Shown one piece after another: positions 1 to 13,460 of a stretch of DNA of 46,216 bases; the first letter of the stretch is position 1, and every line of letters starts with the position of its first letter. The notes below the pieces were generated by a model, which made no database searches, was not told the DNA's origin, and saw nothing but the letters and a program-made list of their open reading frames with translations. The position numbers and the translations under genes are program-made. Origin of the DNA: an uncultured Opitutia bacterium (lineage in GTDB: Bacteria > Verrucomicrobiota > Verrucomicrobiia > Opitutales > Opitutaceae); the NCBI GenBank assembly GCA_903830425.1, contig CAIKTR010000132.1:1-46216 (forward strand). Direction: 5' to 3'.

Positions 1-80
1 CCGCCCAGGCCAAGCCCCAGGCCCAAGGTGCCCAGCACCAGGGCTCGATAAAAACGCGTCTGCCGCACGGATTGGATCAT
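1..80 (-). CDS. N-terminus of an exported or membrane protein (cut by window edge)
   Basis: Reading the minus strand from an ATG at 80, the frame stays open to the window edge. It encodes a start typical of a signal peptide or signal anchor: polar and basic residues (MIQSVRQTRFYR) followed by a run of Ala, Leu, Val and Gly (ALVLGTLGLGLGLG). It lies 65 bases downstream of the beta-galactosidase stop on the same strand, with a hairpin between them. Only about 26 residues are visible, so no function can be given and the start codon is tentative. No Shine-Dalgarno sequence precedes it. Confidence 0.42.
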   Translation of the reverse strand, partial: MIQSVRQTRFYRALVLGTLGLGLGLG

Positions 81-101
81 CAGGCTGGAACGTGAATTGG
101 T

Positions 102-123
102 TTCCTTGCGACAGAGCAAGGAA
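102..123 (-). terminator. Hairpin after the beta-galactosidase gene
   Basis: A perfect 8-bp stem (TTCCTTGC with GCAAGGAA) and a 6-base loop sits 23 bases past the stop of the beta-galactosidase gene, before the next minus-strand start at 80. No T-run follows on the minus strand, so it may be a weak terminator or only an mRNA-end hairpin. Confidence 0.4.
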
Positions 124-145
124 TCAATCCCGCCTCGGCTCCGGC

Positions 146-3286
<3,141 letters not shown>

Positions 3287-4060
3287 TCAGTTGGAGACGG
3301 CGCCGACTGCGGCCACGAAGGCGGCCCGGGCGTCCAGATGGGGATTATGACCCGCCCCGGCGAGGGTCGTGAGCTCGGCGCGGGGAAAGTGGTGCCGGAT
3401 GACGGCATGGTCGGCGGCCGTCACATAGTGCGAGGTCGCGCCGAGGATGAACTGCGTCGCACCGTCAAACCGGTCGCCGGGCGACAGCGAGTTGCCCTCC
3501 AGCGCCGGCAGGGCCGCGGTCAGCACCGGCAGGTTGACCTGCCAGCGCCAGGCGCCCGCGTCGTCCTGCACCAGGTTGGTCGTGAGAAATTTCCGCAGGG
3601 CCCAGTCCGGCACCTGGGCCTCGAGCTGCCGCTCTGCGGCGGCGCGCGAGCTCAGCGTCGCCAGGTCCAGCGCGCCCATGGCCGCAAACTCCGCACGCGG
3701 GGCGCCGGTGTGGTAGTCCCTCGGGGCGATATCCACCACGATCAGCCGCTCCACCCGCTCCGGCTGCCGGCAGGCCAGGCGCATCGCCACCTTGCCGCCG
3801 AGGCTGTGGCCCAGGAGCGTGACCCGGCCCAGCCCCCGGGCGTCGAGCCAGGCCTGCACATCCGCCGCCAGCACGGCCGGGGTCATCGCCGTTGCCTGCG
3901 GCGAGCCGCCATGGTTGCGCAGGTCCAGCGCCCACACGTGGTAGCGCGCGGCCAGGTCGCGTCCGGCCGTCTGCCAGTTGCGCGACGAGCCCAGCATCCC
4001 GTGGAGGATGACCAGCGGGGGCCGGCCCGCCCCGCCGAGCTCGCGATGGAACAGCAGCAT
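3287..4060 (-). CDS. Alpha/beta hydrolase, YbfF-like esterase family
   Basis: A 257-residue single-domain alpha/beta hydrolase. The oxyanion motif HGMLGSS is near residue 20, the nucleophile elbow GHSLGG places Ser86, and the C-terminal AGAGHNPH motif provides His238. An Asp at 110 (VVDIAP) lies 24 residues after Ser86, the spacing I recall for the acid in E. coli YbfF. It most resembles short-chain esterases of the YbfF/abhydrolase group; the substrate cannot be predicted. No signal peptide is seen. It is the first gene of a probable two-gene unit with the beta-galactosidase and is divergent from mutS, sharing a 93-base intergenic region. Confidence 0.85.
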   Translation of the reverse strand: MLLFHRELGGAGRPPLVILHGMLGSSRNWQTAGRDLAARYHVWALDLRNHGGSPQATAMTPAVLAADVQAWLDARGLGRVTLLGHSLGGKVAMRLACRQPERVERLIVVDIAPRDYHTGAPRAEFAAMGALDLATLSSRAAAERQLEAQVPDWALRKFLTTNLVQDDAGAWRWQVNLPVLTAALPALEGNSLSPGDRFDGATQFILGATSHYVTAADHAVIRHHFPRAELTTLAGAGHNPHLDARAAFVAAVGAVSN

Positions 4061-4153
4061 CGCGGCAGGAGAGACGAGCCCGGAGACGGGAGCCAGTAGA
4101 AATCAGCGCAGGCTTGCCCCGACCGGCTCCTGAATCCTGACTGCTCCCCGCCC

Positions 4154-6709
4154 ATGACGGATACGAAACTCACCCCGATGATGCAGCAGTACTTCGAGGT
4201 GCGCCGCGGCCTGCCGCGCGACACGCTCCTGCTGTTCCGCCTGGGGGATTTCTTCGAGCTGTTCTTCGACGACGCGGTGGTGGCCTCGCGCCTGCTCGGC
4301 CTGACCCTCACCCGGCGCCAGGAGCATCCGATGGCCGGCATCCCGGCGCAGGCCTGCGACACCTACGTCACCAAGCTCCTCGCCGCCGGCAAGAAGGTCG
4401 CGATCTGCGACCAGGCCGAGGCCGCCCAGCCCGGCCGGCTCGTGAAGCGCCAGCTCACCCGGATCCTGTCGCCCGGCACCACCCTCTCAGCCAACCAGCT
4501 CGACGCCGCCCGCAACCACTACCTCTGCGCCCTCGCCCTGGACGCACAGGGCCTGCACGCCGCCTGGCTCGACCTGTCGACCGGCGAGTTCCGGATCGCA
4601 AGCGACGCCCACCCCGCGAACCTCCTGCCCGTCCTGACCGCACTCGACCCGGCCGAGCTGCTCGTGACCGAGGGCGAGCTCGCCCGCTGGGCGGCGGCCC
4701 CGCACGAGCAGGCCGCGGTGCATGCGCTGCAGGCCTTCTGCGCCGCGCGCCTGTGCACGGAGCTGTCGGGCTACCATTTTGACACGGCCACGGGCGCCAA
4801 GACGGTGATGGACACCCTCGGGGTGCTCAACCTGCAGGGCTTCGGGCTCGCCCCGAGCCATGCGGCGCTCGGGCCCGCCGGCGCGCTGGTCTATTACGCG
4901 ACCGAGAACCTCTGCGCCAAGCCCGAGAACCTGCGCGGGCTCCAGGAGTACCGCAGCACCCGCACGCTTCTGCTGGACCCCGCCACCCTGCGCAACCTGG
5001 AGATCTTCGCCTCCACCCAGGGCGGCCGGACAGGCTCCCTGCTCAGCGCCATCAACCGCACCACCACGTCCATCGGGGCCCGGCTGCTTGAGCGCTGGCT
5101 GGCCGCGCCCACCCTCGACCTGCCCGAGATCAACCGCCGCCAGGCGCTGGTCGGCGAGCTGCTCGCCCAGCCCTCCCGCCTGGCCGAACTGCGCGAACAA
5201 CTGGCCTCCGGGCGCGACCTCACCCGCATCCTCGGCCGGCTCCAGAACCGCCTCCGCAATCCCCGCGAGCTGGGCGGCATCCGCGACACCCTCGTCCAGC
5301 TGCCCGCGCTGCGCTCGGGCCTGGCCGCCTATGGCGGGGAGCTGGGCGCGGGTTATCTGCCGCGCCTGGCCGAACTGCCCGCGCTGCGCGCGCTCCTGAC
5401 CCAGGCCCTGGCCGACGAGCTCCCCAACGACCTCGCCGACGGCAACTACATCCGCCCCGGCCACGACGCCGAGCTCGACCGCCTCCGCGCCCTCACGAGC
5501 GACAACAAGACCTGGCTGTCCGCGCTCGAGCGCACCGAGCAGGAACGCACCGGCATCCGGAGCCTGAAGGTCCGGTTCACGAATCATTTCGGGTACTATA
5601 TCGAGATCACCAAGGCCAACCTGCACCTCGTGCCGGCCGACTACGTGCGGCGCCAGACCACCGTCGGCGGCGAGCGCTACGTCACCGAGGAGCTGAAGCT
5701 GAAGGAAAAGGAGATCTTCCACGCCGAGGAGAACGCCCTGGCGCGCGAGCTGGAGCTCTTCCACCGGCTGGTCGCGGCCATTCTGGACGAGTCCCTGGTG
5801 CTGGCGCACACCGCCGACGCCCTGGCCGAACTCGATGTCCTCGCCGGCTGGGCGGTGCTGGCGCGGGAATGGGACTACTGCCGCCCGGTGCTCGACGAGG
5901 GCGAGGGGCTGGAGATTGCCGAGGGCCGCCACCCGGTCGTCGAGCAGATGCTCAAGGCCCCGGACGCCGCCCTCGCCCGCGGGACCAGCCCGGCCTTCGT
6001 GCCCAACGACACCGCGCTGGACTGCGCCGACACCCAGATCGCCCTCCTCACCGGCCCGAACATGGCCGGCAAGTCCACTTACATCCGCCAGGTCGCGCTC
6101 ATCACCCTGCTCGCCCAGGTCGGCTGCTGGGTGCCGGCCAAGTCCTGCCGCCTCGGGCTCGTCGACCGCATCTTCTCCCGGGTCGGGGCCAACGACGACC
6201 TCGCCCGCGGCAACTCGACCTTCATGGTCGAGATGACCGAGACCGCCAACATCCTCAACAACGCCACCACCCGCTCGCTGATCATCCTCGACGAGATCGG
6301 CCGCGGCACCTCCACCTACGACGGCCTGGCCATCGCGTGGTCCGTCGTCGAGCACCTGCACCGCGAGCCGGAGCGCGGCCCGCGCACGCTGTTCGCCACG
6401 CACTACCAGGAGCTGACCCAGCTCGACCGGCACCTGCCCCGCCTGCGCAACTTCTCGGTGGCGGTGAAGGAGTGGCAGGACGACATCGTCTTCGTCCGCC
6501 GCGTCGTGCCCGGGGCCGCCGACCGCAGCTACGGCATCCAGGTGGCCCGGCTGGCCGGCCTGCCGCTCAGCGTGATCGACCGCGCCAAGACCATCCTCCG
6601 CCAGCTCGAAAGCGACGAGAGCAGCGTGACCGTCGCGGCGCCGCAGGCCCGGCCGAAGAAAAAGATCACGGTCGTGCCGGCGGACGACTCGCAGCTAAAC
6701 CTGCTCTAG
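4154..6709 (+). CDS. mutS: DNA mismatch repair ATPase MutS
   Basis: An 851-residue MutS, nearly the length of the E. coli protein (853). It recognises mismatches and small loops and recruits MutL. The mismatch-reading Phe-x-Glu motif is present as GDFFELF (Phe33, Glu35). The connector, core lever and clamp regions follow. The ATPase domain has Walker A GPNMAGKST at 634-642, Walker B with Asp713-Glu714 in IILDEIGRGTSTYDG, and the conserved FATHYQEL. The C-terminus ends with a short basic stretch and the LDE-type tail is absent. The ATG at 4154 opens directly into the conserved N-terminal domain. There is no Shine-Dalgarno sequence; the leader is C/T-rich. No mutL is in the window. Confidence 0.97.
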   Translation: MTDTKLTPMMQQYFEVRRGLPRDTLLLFRLGDFFELFFDDAVVASRLLGLTLTRRQEHPMAGIPAQACDTYVTKLLAAGKKVAICDQAEAAQPGRLVKRQLTRILSPGTTLSANQLDAARNHYLCALALDAQGLHAAWLDLSTGEFRIASDAHPANLLPVLTALDPAELLVTEGELARWAAAPHEQAAVHALQAFCAARLCTELSGYHFDTATGAKTVMDTLGVLNLQGFGLAPSHAALGPAGALVYYATENLCAKPENLRGLQEYRSTRTLLLDPATLRNLEIFASTQGGRTGSLLSAINRTTTSIGARLLERWLAAPTLDLPEINRRQALVGELLAQPSRLAELREQLASGRDLTRILGRLQNRLRNPRELGGIRDTLVQLPALRSGLAAYGGELGAGYLPRLAELPALRALLTQALADELPNDLADGNYIRPGHDAELDRLRALTSDNKTWLSALERTEQERTGIRSLKVRFTNHFGYYIEITKANLHLVPADYVRRQTTVGGERYVTEELKLKEKEIFHAEENALARELELFHRLVAAILDESLVLAHTADALAELDVLAGWAVLAREWDYCRPVLDEGEGLEIAEGRHPVVEQMLKAPDAALARGTSPAFVPNDTALDCADTQIALLTGPNMAGKSTYIRQVALITLLAQVGCWVPAKSCRLGLVDRIFSRVGANDDLARGNSTFMVEMTETANILNNATTRSLIILDEIGRGTSTYDGLAIAWSVVEHLHREPERGPRTLFATHYQELTQLDRHLPRLRNFSVAVKEWQDDIVFVRRVVPGAADRSYGIQVARLAGLPLSVIDRAKTILRQLESDESSVTVAAPQARPKKKITVVPADDSQLNLL

Positions 6710-6728
6710 GCGGGCGGATCATTCCCGG

Positions 6729-6744
6729 CCCGCCGACTGGCGGG
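6729..6744. terminator. Hairpin between convergent mutS and DAHP synthase genes
   Basis: A perfect 6-bp stem (CCCGCC/GGCGGG) with a GACT loop lies between the mutS stop (6709) and the stop of the convergent DAHP synthase gene (6751). It could serve both strands. There is no T-tract on either side, so the call rests on position and symmetry. Confidence 0.38.
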
Positions 6745-6750
6745 GGCGCC

Positions 6751-7809
6751 CTACCCGGCCTTGGCCGTCCGGCGCAGGGTCCAGAGCTGCTTGGCCTGGG
6801 CGATGAGCTCCTTCAGCACCTCCGGGGCCACGGCCTGCTTGGGATCGTCGCCGATCCCGTGGCTCGGGCTGACGTGCGACTCGATGCACAGGCCGTCCGC
6901 GCCGTAGGCGACGGCCGCAAGGGCGCAGGCCGGGACGTAGGAGGCCTTGCCGACCGAGTGCGAGGGATCCACCACCACGGCCGCCCAGGTCTTTTCCTTG
7001 AGCAGCGGGGTGATGCTCTCGTCGGGGTGGTTGCGGTAGCCGTCGAGGGTGGGACTGGTGCCGCGGGGGCAGAGCAGAATGTTGGGGTTGCCGAACGCCG
7101 CGATGTACTCCGCGGCGGAGATGAACTCGTTGAGCGAGCCCATGTGGATGCTGCGCTTGAGCAGCACGGCGCGGTCGGTGCGCTCGCCCACCGCCCGGCC
7201 GATGGCGCGGAGCAGCGAGTAGTTGAGGGCGTTGCGCGCCCCGACCTGCAGCAGCGTCACCCCGGCGTCGAGCGCGAGCCGGACATGCTCCTCCTCCATC
7301 ACCTCGGTGTTGACCGGCAGCCCGGTGCGGCGCGAGGCCTCCAGCAGGATGTCGAGCGACTTGGTGTCGCCCTGGAAAGTGTAGGGGTTGGTGCGCGGCT
7401 TCCACACCCCGCCGCGCAGCAGGTGGGCGCCGGCCTCCTTCACGGCGTGCGCCGTCTCATAGAAATAGTTCGGGTTCTTCGGGTCGATCGTGCACTGCCC
7501 GGCGATGATGAACAGCTCCTGCCCGAGGGTGACGCCCCCGAGGGTCAGCCGCCCGCTCGCCAGGTCGGAGCGGCGGTCCATCAGCTTGAAGGGCGACTGG
7601 ATCCGGTCGATCCGGTCCACGTACTCGAGCCCCTCGAGCCGGTTGATCATCAGCTCGTCCCGCTCGTCGCCGACGATCGCGTAGATCGTGCGCACCGCGC
7701 CGACGATCGGCTGGATCTTGCAGCCGAACTCCGCGACGATCGCGGTGATCTCGGTCAGCTGCTCGGTCGTGAGGCGGTTGGTTTTCGGGAGGATCATGGC
7801 AGCGCGCAT
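6751..7809 (-). CDS. aroF: 3-deoxy-7-phosphoheptulonate (DAHP) synthase, type I-beta
   Basis: A 352-residue enzyme for the first step of the shikimate pathway: condensation of phosphoenolpyruvate and erythrose 4-phosphate. The first 70 or so residues form a ferredoxin-like domain as in regulated type I-beta enzymes; the barrel follows. Expected metal and substrate residues are present: Cys106 in AGQCTID, KPRTNPY at 137-143, His284 in DPSHS and Glu310 in CIESH. Two positions differ from the usual forms AGPCS and KPRTSPY (Pro to Gln, Ser to Asn), marking a divergent subgroup. Two in-frame ATGs exist; the one at 7797 (MILPKTNRL) is equally plausible. It converges on mutS and lies 49 bases downstream of the pseudouridine synthase gene. 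Confidence 0.9.
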   Translation of the reverse strand: MRAAMILPKTNRLTTEQLTEITAIVAEFGCKIQPIVGAVRTIYAIVGDERDELMINRLEGLEYVDRIDRIQSPFKLMDRRSDLASGRLTLGGVTLGQELFIIAGQCTIDPKNPNYFYETAHAVKEAGAHLLRGGVWKPRTNPYTFQGDTKSLDILLEASRRTGLPVNTEVMEEEHVRLALDAGVTLLQVGARNALNYSLLRAIGRAVGERTDRAVLLKRSIHMGSLNEFISAAEYIAAFGNPNILLCPRGTSPTLDGYRNHPDESITPLLKEKTWAAVVVDPSHSVGKASYVPACALAAVAYGADGLCIESHVSPSHGIGDDPKQAVAPEVLKELIAQAKQLWTLRRTAKAG

Positions 7810-7858
7810 TCAACGGGAACGCCCCGGCCCCGCAAGGAAAGTCCGCGCCGCGCCCCCG

Positions 7859-8623
7859 TCACCGCACCGTCCCGAACTCCGCCGGCAGGGGCGCCTCGAC
7901 CGCGAAGGTGTGCCGCCGGCCCTGGAACTCGTAGGTGAAACTGGTCGCGAGCGAATGGAGGAAGAGCCGCTTGGTCCGGTGGAGCTTGGCAAACGCGCGG
8001 TTGGCGGGGAAGTCGCCGTAGGTCTGGTCCCCCACGATCGGCAGGTGGCGCTTGGCGCACTGCACCCGGAGCTGGTGGCTGCGCCCCGTCATCGGCTCCA
8101 GGCGCAGCAGGCTGACGCGCGGCTCGCCGCTTCCGGCGCGCACCACGCTCATCCGGCACTCGGCGGGGACGCGGCCGACGCCGGTCACGGCGCGGACCTG
8201 GGCGGACTGCTTGACCGCCGCGATCGTGTCCCGCCAGACCTCGTTGGCCTGCCGGGGGGTGCCGAAGACCAGCGTCTGGTAGATTTTGCGCACCTGCTTG
8301 CGGCGGAAGTGCGCGCGGACCTCGTGCGCCAGCGCCTCGTCGGCGGCGACCAGGATCACCCCCGAGGTGGCGGAGTCGAGCCGGTTGAGCAGCCAGAGCC
8401 GCTGCGGCGCGCGGCCCGGGGCCGCCCCCCATTCGTAGCACTCCCCGGTGGGCTGGTAGCGGACGGTCAGGAGCGAGCGGGGCTCGTCGCCGCCGGCGTT
8501 GGGATGCGAGAGGACGCCGGCGGGCTTGTCGAAGGCCGCCAGGCCGTTGGCATCGTGCGTGAGCAGCTGCACCCCCCGGCCGAGGGGCAGCGACGTCCAG
8601 AAGCTCTCCGGGACGGTGCTCAC
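7859..8623 (-). CDS. RluA-family pseudouridine synthase
   Basis: A 254-residue pseudouridine synthase that should isomerise specific uridines in rRNA or tRNA. The catalytic motif NRLDSATSG places the aspartate at 83. It is followed by the family's RKIYQTLV, the RLEPMTGRSHQLRVQCA motif and the GDQTYGD loop. There is no S4 domain, as in the single-domain RluA/TruC-like members. The start is a GTG at 8623 that overlaps the TGA of the upstream TonB-like gene (GTGA), because the conserved sequence begins a few residues later; a longer frame to 8923 only shadows the upstream gene. The overlap suggests translational coupling. Which RNA it modifies is not evident. Confidence 0.88.
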   Translation of the reverse strand: MSTVPESFWTSLPLGRGVQLLTHDANGLAAFDKPAGVLSHPNAGGDEPRSLLTVRYQPTGECYEWGAAPGRAPQRLWLLNRLDSATSGVILVAADEALAHEVRAHFRRKQVRKIYQTLVFGTPRQANEVWRDTIAAVKQSAQVRAVTGVGRVPAECRMSVVRAGSGEPRVSLLRLEPMTGRSHQLRVQCAKRHLPIVGDQTYGDFPANRAFAKLHRTKRLFLHSLATSFTYEFQGRRHTFAVEAPLPAEFGTVR

Positions 8624-9735
8624 TGGTAGTAGAACGAGAAGGTCATTTCCTGCTGCTCGCCGAGCACGGCCTTCATGTCGTCGGTCCACGGGCCGTAGGG
8701 CGAGCGCTCGGTGATGGCATTGACGCAGGCCCGCGCGGCGGGCTCGGTGGCCTTGTTTTCGACGCTCACCACCCGGGCGATCTTGCCCTCGGAATCCATG
8801 ATGAACTTCACCGTCACCAGGCTGCCCGACGGCGGATAAATCCGGCTGTCCTCCAGCAGCATGTCCCACTGGCGCTGGACGGTCTCGATCATCTTCTGGA
8901 GGTAGACGCCGTAGTTGCTCCACTTGGCGTCGATCGCCACGGGGCCGATGTTGGCGGTGCCGAACTGGTTGTCCTCGAAGATGGCGGGGCGCACCCGCTG
9001 CTGGGCGACGATCTGCGGCCGGGGGCGCGGCCGCCGGGGGTCGATCCGGGGCTGCATCGTGGCCGCCCCCTCGATCAGGGGCGCGTCCTTGGTGCCCTCG
9101 ATCTTTTCCGGGATGTTCTTCGGGTTCGGCGCGATCCGCGCAATGTTGCTGCCCGACGCCGCCGGGTCGTCGCCGATCCGCTTCTCAAAGCCCGACAGCG
9201 GATTCTGCTCCGGCCGCGAGCTCATCACCTTGGCCTCCTGCGGCGGGGCCTCGGGCGCGGGCGCGACGGCCGGCTGCACGATCGGCTGGGACAGCTGCCC
9301 CGTGACGATCTGCGCGGACTTGATGTCCTTCTGGCCGGCGAGCGCCGGGCGGTCGCTGCGGCCGTTGGGGGTGGGCTTTTCCTGCGCGACCTGCTGGTTC
9401 TGGGCGGCAAAGTTGTCTGTCTTGTCCGGGATGTTGTCCGGGGCGTTGGGATTGGTCTCGACGAACTTCATCGCCGGCTTCGGCGGCGGCCGCGGCCGGA
9501 AGGCGTCCGGGGCCAGCTCGATGCTGAACTGGCGCGCGGAGGCATGCGGCCGGGTGACCACCAGCGTGCGGTCGCTCTGCAGCAGCACGGGCCCCAGCAG
9601 GAAGAGCAGCAGGTGGACCAGCACGACGCCCAGCAGGCCGATCAGGACGCTCCGCGAGTCCGGGTCGTCCCACATCCGCAGCACGGTGCGCCGCAGGGTG
9701 ACCGACAGAGGTGGGGAGACGATGGTTTGGCTCAT
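8620..9735 (-). CDS. TonB/TolA-like envelope-spanning protein
   Basis: A 371-residue protein with the layout of TonB/TolA energy transducers. It has a short cytoplasmic N-terminus, one transmembrane segment at about 31-53 (VLIGLLGVVLVHLLLFLLG), a long Pro/Gln/Ala-rich and charged periplasmic linker (about 80-250), and a C-terminal globular region. That last region reads YLQKMIETVQRQWDMLL, then VTVKFIMDSEGKI, the TonB C-terminal signature, with four terminal aromatic residues. Neither exbB/exbD nor tolQ/tolR is in the window, so the motor partner is unknown. It lies 25 bases after maf and overlaps the pseudouridine synthase start by four bases. TonB versus TolA cannot be settled here. Confidence 0.72.
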   Translation of the reverse strand: MSQTIVSPPLSVTLRRTVLRMWDDPDSRSVLIGLLGVVLVHLLLFLLGPVLLQSDRTLVVTRPHASARQFSIELAPDAFRPRPPPKPAMKFVETNPNAPDNIPDKTDNFAAQNQQVAQEKPTPNGRSDRPALAGQKDIKSAQIVTGQLSQPIVQPAVAPAPEAPPQEAKVMSSRPEQNPLSGFEKRIGDDPAASGSNIARIAPNPKNIPEKIEGTKDAPLIEGAATMQPRIDPRRPRPRPQIVAQQRVRPAIFEDNQFGTANIGPVAIDAKWSNYGVYLQKMIETVQRQWDMLLEDSRIYPPSGSLVTVKFIMDSEGKIARVVSVENKATEPAARACVNAITERSPYGPWTDDMKAVLGEQQEMTFSFYYQ

Positions 9736-9760
9736 GGAGGACCCGGCGCGAAGGGCCTAG

Positions 9761-10342
9761 TCAGCCGATCAGACCCCACTGCGTCAAAATATGTTTCGTC
9801 TCATCCATCGGCAGGCCCATAATATTGGTGAACGACCCCTCCCAGCCGGCGATGATCAGGTCCCGCCCCTCCTGGATCCCATAGGCGCCGGCCTTGTCCA
9901 GCGGGTTCACCAGGAGGAAATAGGCGTCGATCACCCGGTCGTCCAGGGTCCGGAAGGTCACTTGGCTGGCGACCCCCTGGTCCACCGCCACGCCGCTCCG
10001 GTGCCGCCGCAGCGCCACCCCGGTGAACACCGTGTGCGTCCGGCCGGACAGCTGGCGGAGCATGGCGCGCGCCTCGGCCAGGTCGCGGGGCTTGTTCAGC
10101 ACGGTCTGGTCGAGGTACACGGTCGTGTCCGCCCCCAGCACCCAGGCGTCCGGGTGGCGGGCGGCCACCCAGTCGGCCTTGAGCGCGGCGTTGTGCGCCA
10201 CCATCGCCCGGGGCTCGGCCGCGGGATGCTCGTGCTCGGTGACATCCGCCACGAGCACCTCGAACTCCCGCCCGAGGCCGGCGAGCAGTTCGCGGCGGCG
10301 GGGCGAGGCGGAGGCCAGGATGAGGCGGTCGGGAGGGGCCAT
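9761..10342 (-). CDS. maf: Maf-family nucleotide pyrophosphatase
   Basis: A 193-residue Maf protein, predicted to hydrolyse non-canonical or pyrimidine nucleoside triphosphates (dTTP/UTP in the YhdE type) to the monophosphate. Diagnostic motifs are [13 protein letters not shown] at the start, GADTTVYLD and NKPRDLAEA in the middle, and [11 protein letters not shown] near the end. The start is taken at the ATG at 10342, just ahead of the conserved [10 protein letters not shown]; an upstream extension to 10423 is non-conserved. It leads a minus-strand row with the TonB-like and pseudouridine synthase genes and is divergent from nadE across about 100 bases. Confidence 0.92.
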   Translation of the reverse strand: MAPPDRLILASASPRRRELLAGLGREFEVLVADVTEHEHPAAEPRAMVAHNAALKADWVAARHPDAWVLGADTTVYLDQTVLNKPRDLAEARAMLRQLSGRTHTVFTGVALRRHRSGVAVDQGVASQVTFRTLDDRVIDAYFLLVNPLDKAGAYGIQEGRDLIIAGWEGSFTNIMGLPMDETKHILTQWGLIG

Positions 10343-10443
10343 GGAGCCGCGGAGCAAAGCGCCCCGCCGGCCCCGGGTGCAAGCCCAGCCTTGCGAGTTG
10401 TCAGCGCCGGAAAACGTGTCCACGGTGCCCCTCCCCTTTCACC

Positions 10444-12114
<1,671 letters not shown>

Positions 12115-12163
12115 CCCACCCACGCGCCTCTTTTTCCGCCCAGCGATTTCCCGCGGTTCACCC

Positions 12164-13447
12164 ATGACCTCCCCCGTCTCCGACTCCCTCTTTGCCCGCG
12201 CCAAGCAGCTCATGCCGGGCGGCGTCAACTCCCCGGTCCGCGCCTTCCGCTCGGTGGGCGGCGCGCCGTTCTTCGTCAAGGCCGCCCGCGGCGCCACCCT
12301 GGTCACCGCCGACGACCGCGAGCTGATCGACTTTGTCTGCACCTGGGGCCCGGCGATCCACGGGCACAACCACCCGCGGATCAAGGCGGCGCTCGCCGCC
12401 GCCCTCGAGCACGGCACGTCGTTCGGGACGCCCAACCCCTCGGAGGTCGAGATGGCCGAGTGGATCGTGAAGTTCTTCCCCTCGATCCAGAAGGTGCGCC
12501 TGTGCAACAGCGGCACCGAGGCCACGATGTCGGCCATCCGGCTCGCGCGCGGCTTCACCCGGCGCGACAAGATCATCAAGCTCGCCGGCTGCTACCACGG
12601 CCACTCCGACTCGCTGCTGATCAAGGCCGGCTCCGGCGCCCTGACCCACGGGCACCCCGACAGCGCCGGCGTGCCCGCGGCGTTTGCCCGCGAGACCGTG
12701 GTCGTGCCCTACAACGACTGCGCCGCGCTCGCCGCCGCCTTCGCCGCCAACCCCGGCCAGATCGCCGCCCTCATCCTCGAGCCCTACTGCGGCAACGTCG
12801 GCTTCATCATGCCCGACCCCGGCTATCTCGCCCAGGTCCGCCAGCTCACCGCCCAGCACGGCACCGTCCTCATCTTCGACGAGGTCATGACCGGCTTCCG
12901 CATCGCCCCCGGGGGCGTGCAGGAGCGCGAGCAGATCGTCCCCGACCTCACCTGCCTCGGCAAGATCATCGGCGGCGGCCTGCCGGTCGGCGCGTTCGGC
13001 GGCCGCGCCGAGATCATGGACTGCCTCGCGCCGCTGGGCCCGGTCTACCAGGCCGGGACGCTGAGCGGCAACCCGCTCGCCATGGCCGCCGGCATCGCCT
13101 CGCTCCAGCTGCTCGCGGAGCTCCAGCCCTACGCCCGGCTCGACGCCCTCGGGCGCCAGCTGCGCGACGCGGTCCAGGCCGCCGCCCGGGCCAAGGGGCT
13201 GCCCGTGCAGGTGCCGCAGTGCGGCTCCATGTTCAGCATCTTTTTCACCGCCACCCCGGTCCGCGACTACGCCACCGCCCTGACCGGCGATGCGGCGCTG
13301 TTCGGCCGGTTTTTCCATGCCTGCCTCGCGGGCGGCGTCTACCTCGCGCCCAGCGCGTACGAGGCCGGGTTCATCAGCACCGCCCACGAGGGCGCCGCGA
13401 TCGACCGGGCCTGCGAGGTCCTCACCGCGGCGATCCGCGGGCTGTAG
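12164..13447 (+). CDS. hemL: Glutamate-1-semialdehyde 2,1-aminomutase
   Basis: A 427-residue PLP enzyme converting glutamate-1-semialdehyde to 5-aminolevulinate in the C5 route of tetrapyrrole synthesis. The N-terminus [19 protein letters not shown] is typical. Other family motifs are [36 protein letters not shown], and the cofactor lysine Lys267 in [16 protein letters not shown]. The ATG at 12164 is chosen because the family sequence begins right after it; a longer frame back to 12068 overlaps nadE. The xer-type gene converges from the other side with only 13 bases between stops. hemA and other haem genes are not in the window. Confidence 0.97.
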   Translation: MTSPVSDSLFARAKQLMPGGVNSPVRAFRSVGGAPFFVKAARGATLVTADDRELIDFVCTWGPAIHGHNHPRIKAALAAALEHGTSFGTPNPSEVEMAEWIVKFFPSIQKVRLCNSGTEATMSAIRLARGFTRRDKIIKLAGCYHGHSDSLLIKAGSGALTHGHPDSAGVPAAFARETVVVPYNDCAALAAAFAANPGQIAALILEPYCGNVGFIMPDPGYLAQVRQLTAQHGTVLIFDEVMTGFRIAPGGVQEREQIVPDLTCLGKIIGGGLPVGAFGGRAEIMDCLAPLGPVYQAGTLSGNPLAMAAGIASLQLLAELQPYARLDALGRQLRDAVQAAARAKGLPVQVPQCGSMFSIFFTATPVRDYATALTGDAALFGRFFHACLAGGVYLAPSAYEAGFISTAHEGAAIDRACEVLTAAIRGL

Positions 13448-13460
13448 GCCGGCCCCCGCC

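Noticed and set aside
8624-8923. Upstream extension of the pseudouridine synthase to 8923
   Set aside because: It only reads the TonB-like gene in another frame; the GTG at 8623 overlaps that gene's stop and starts the conserved domain.
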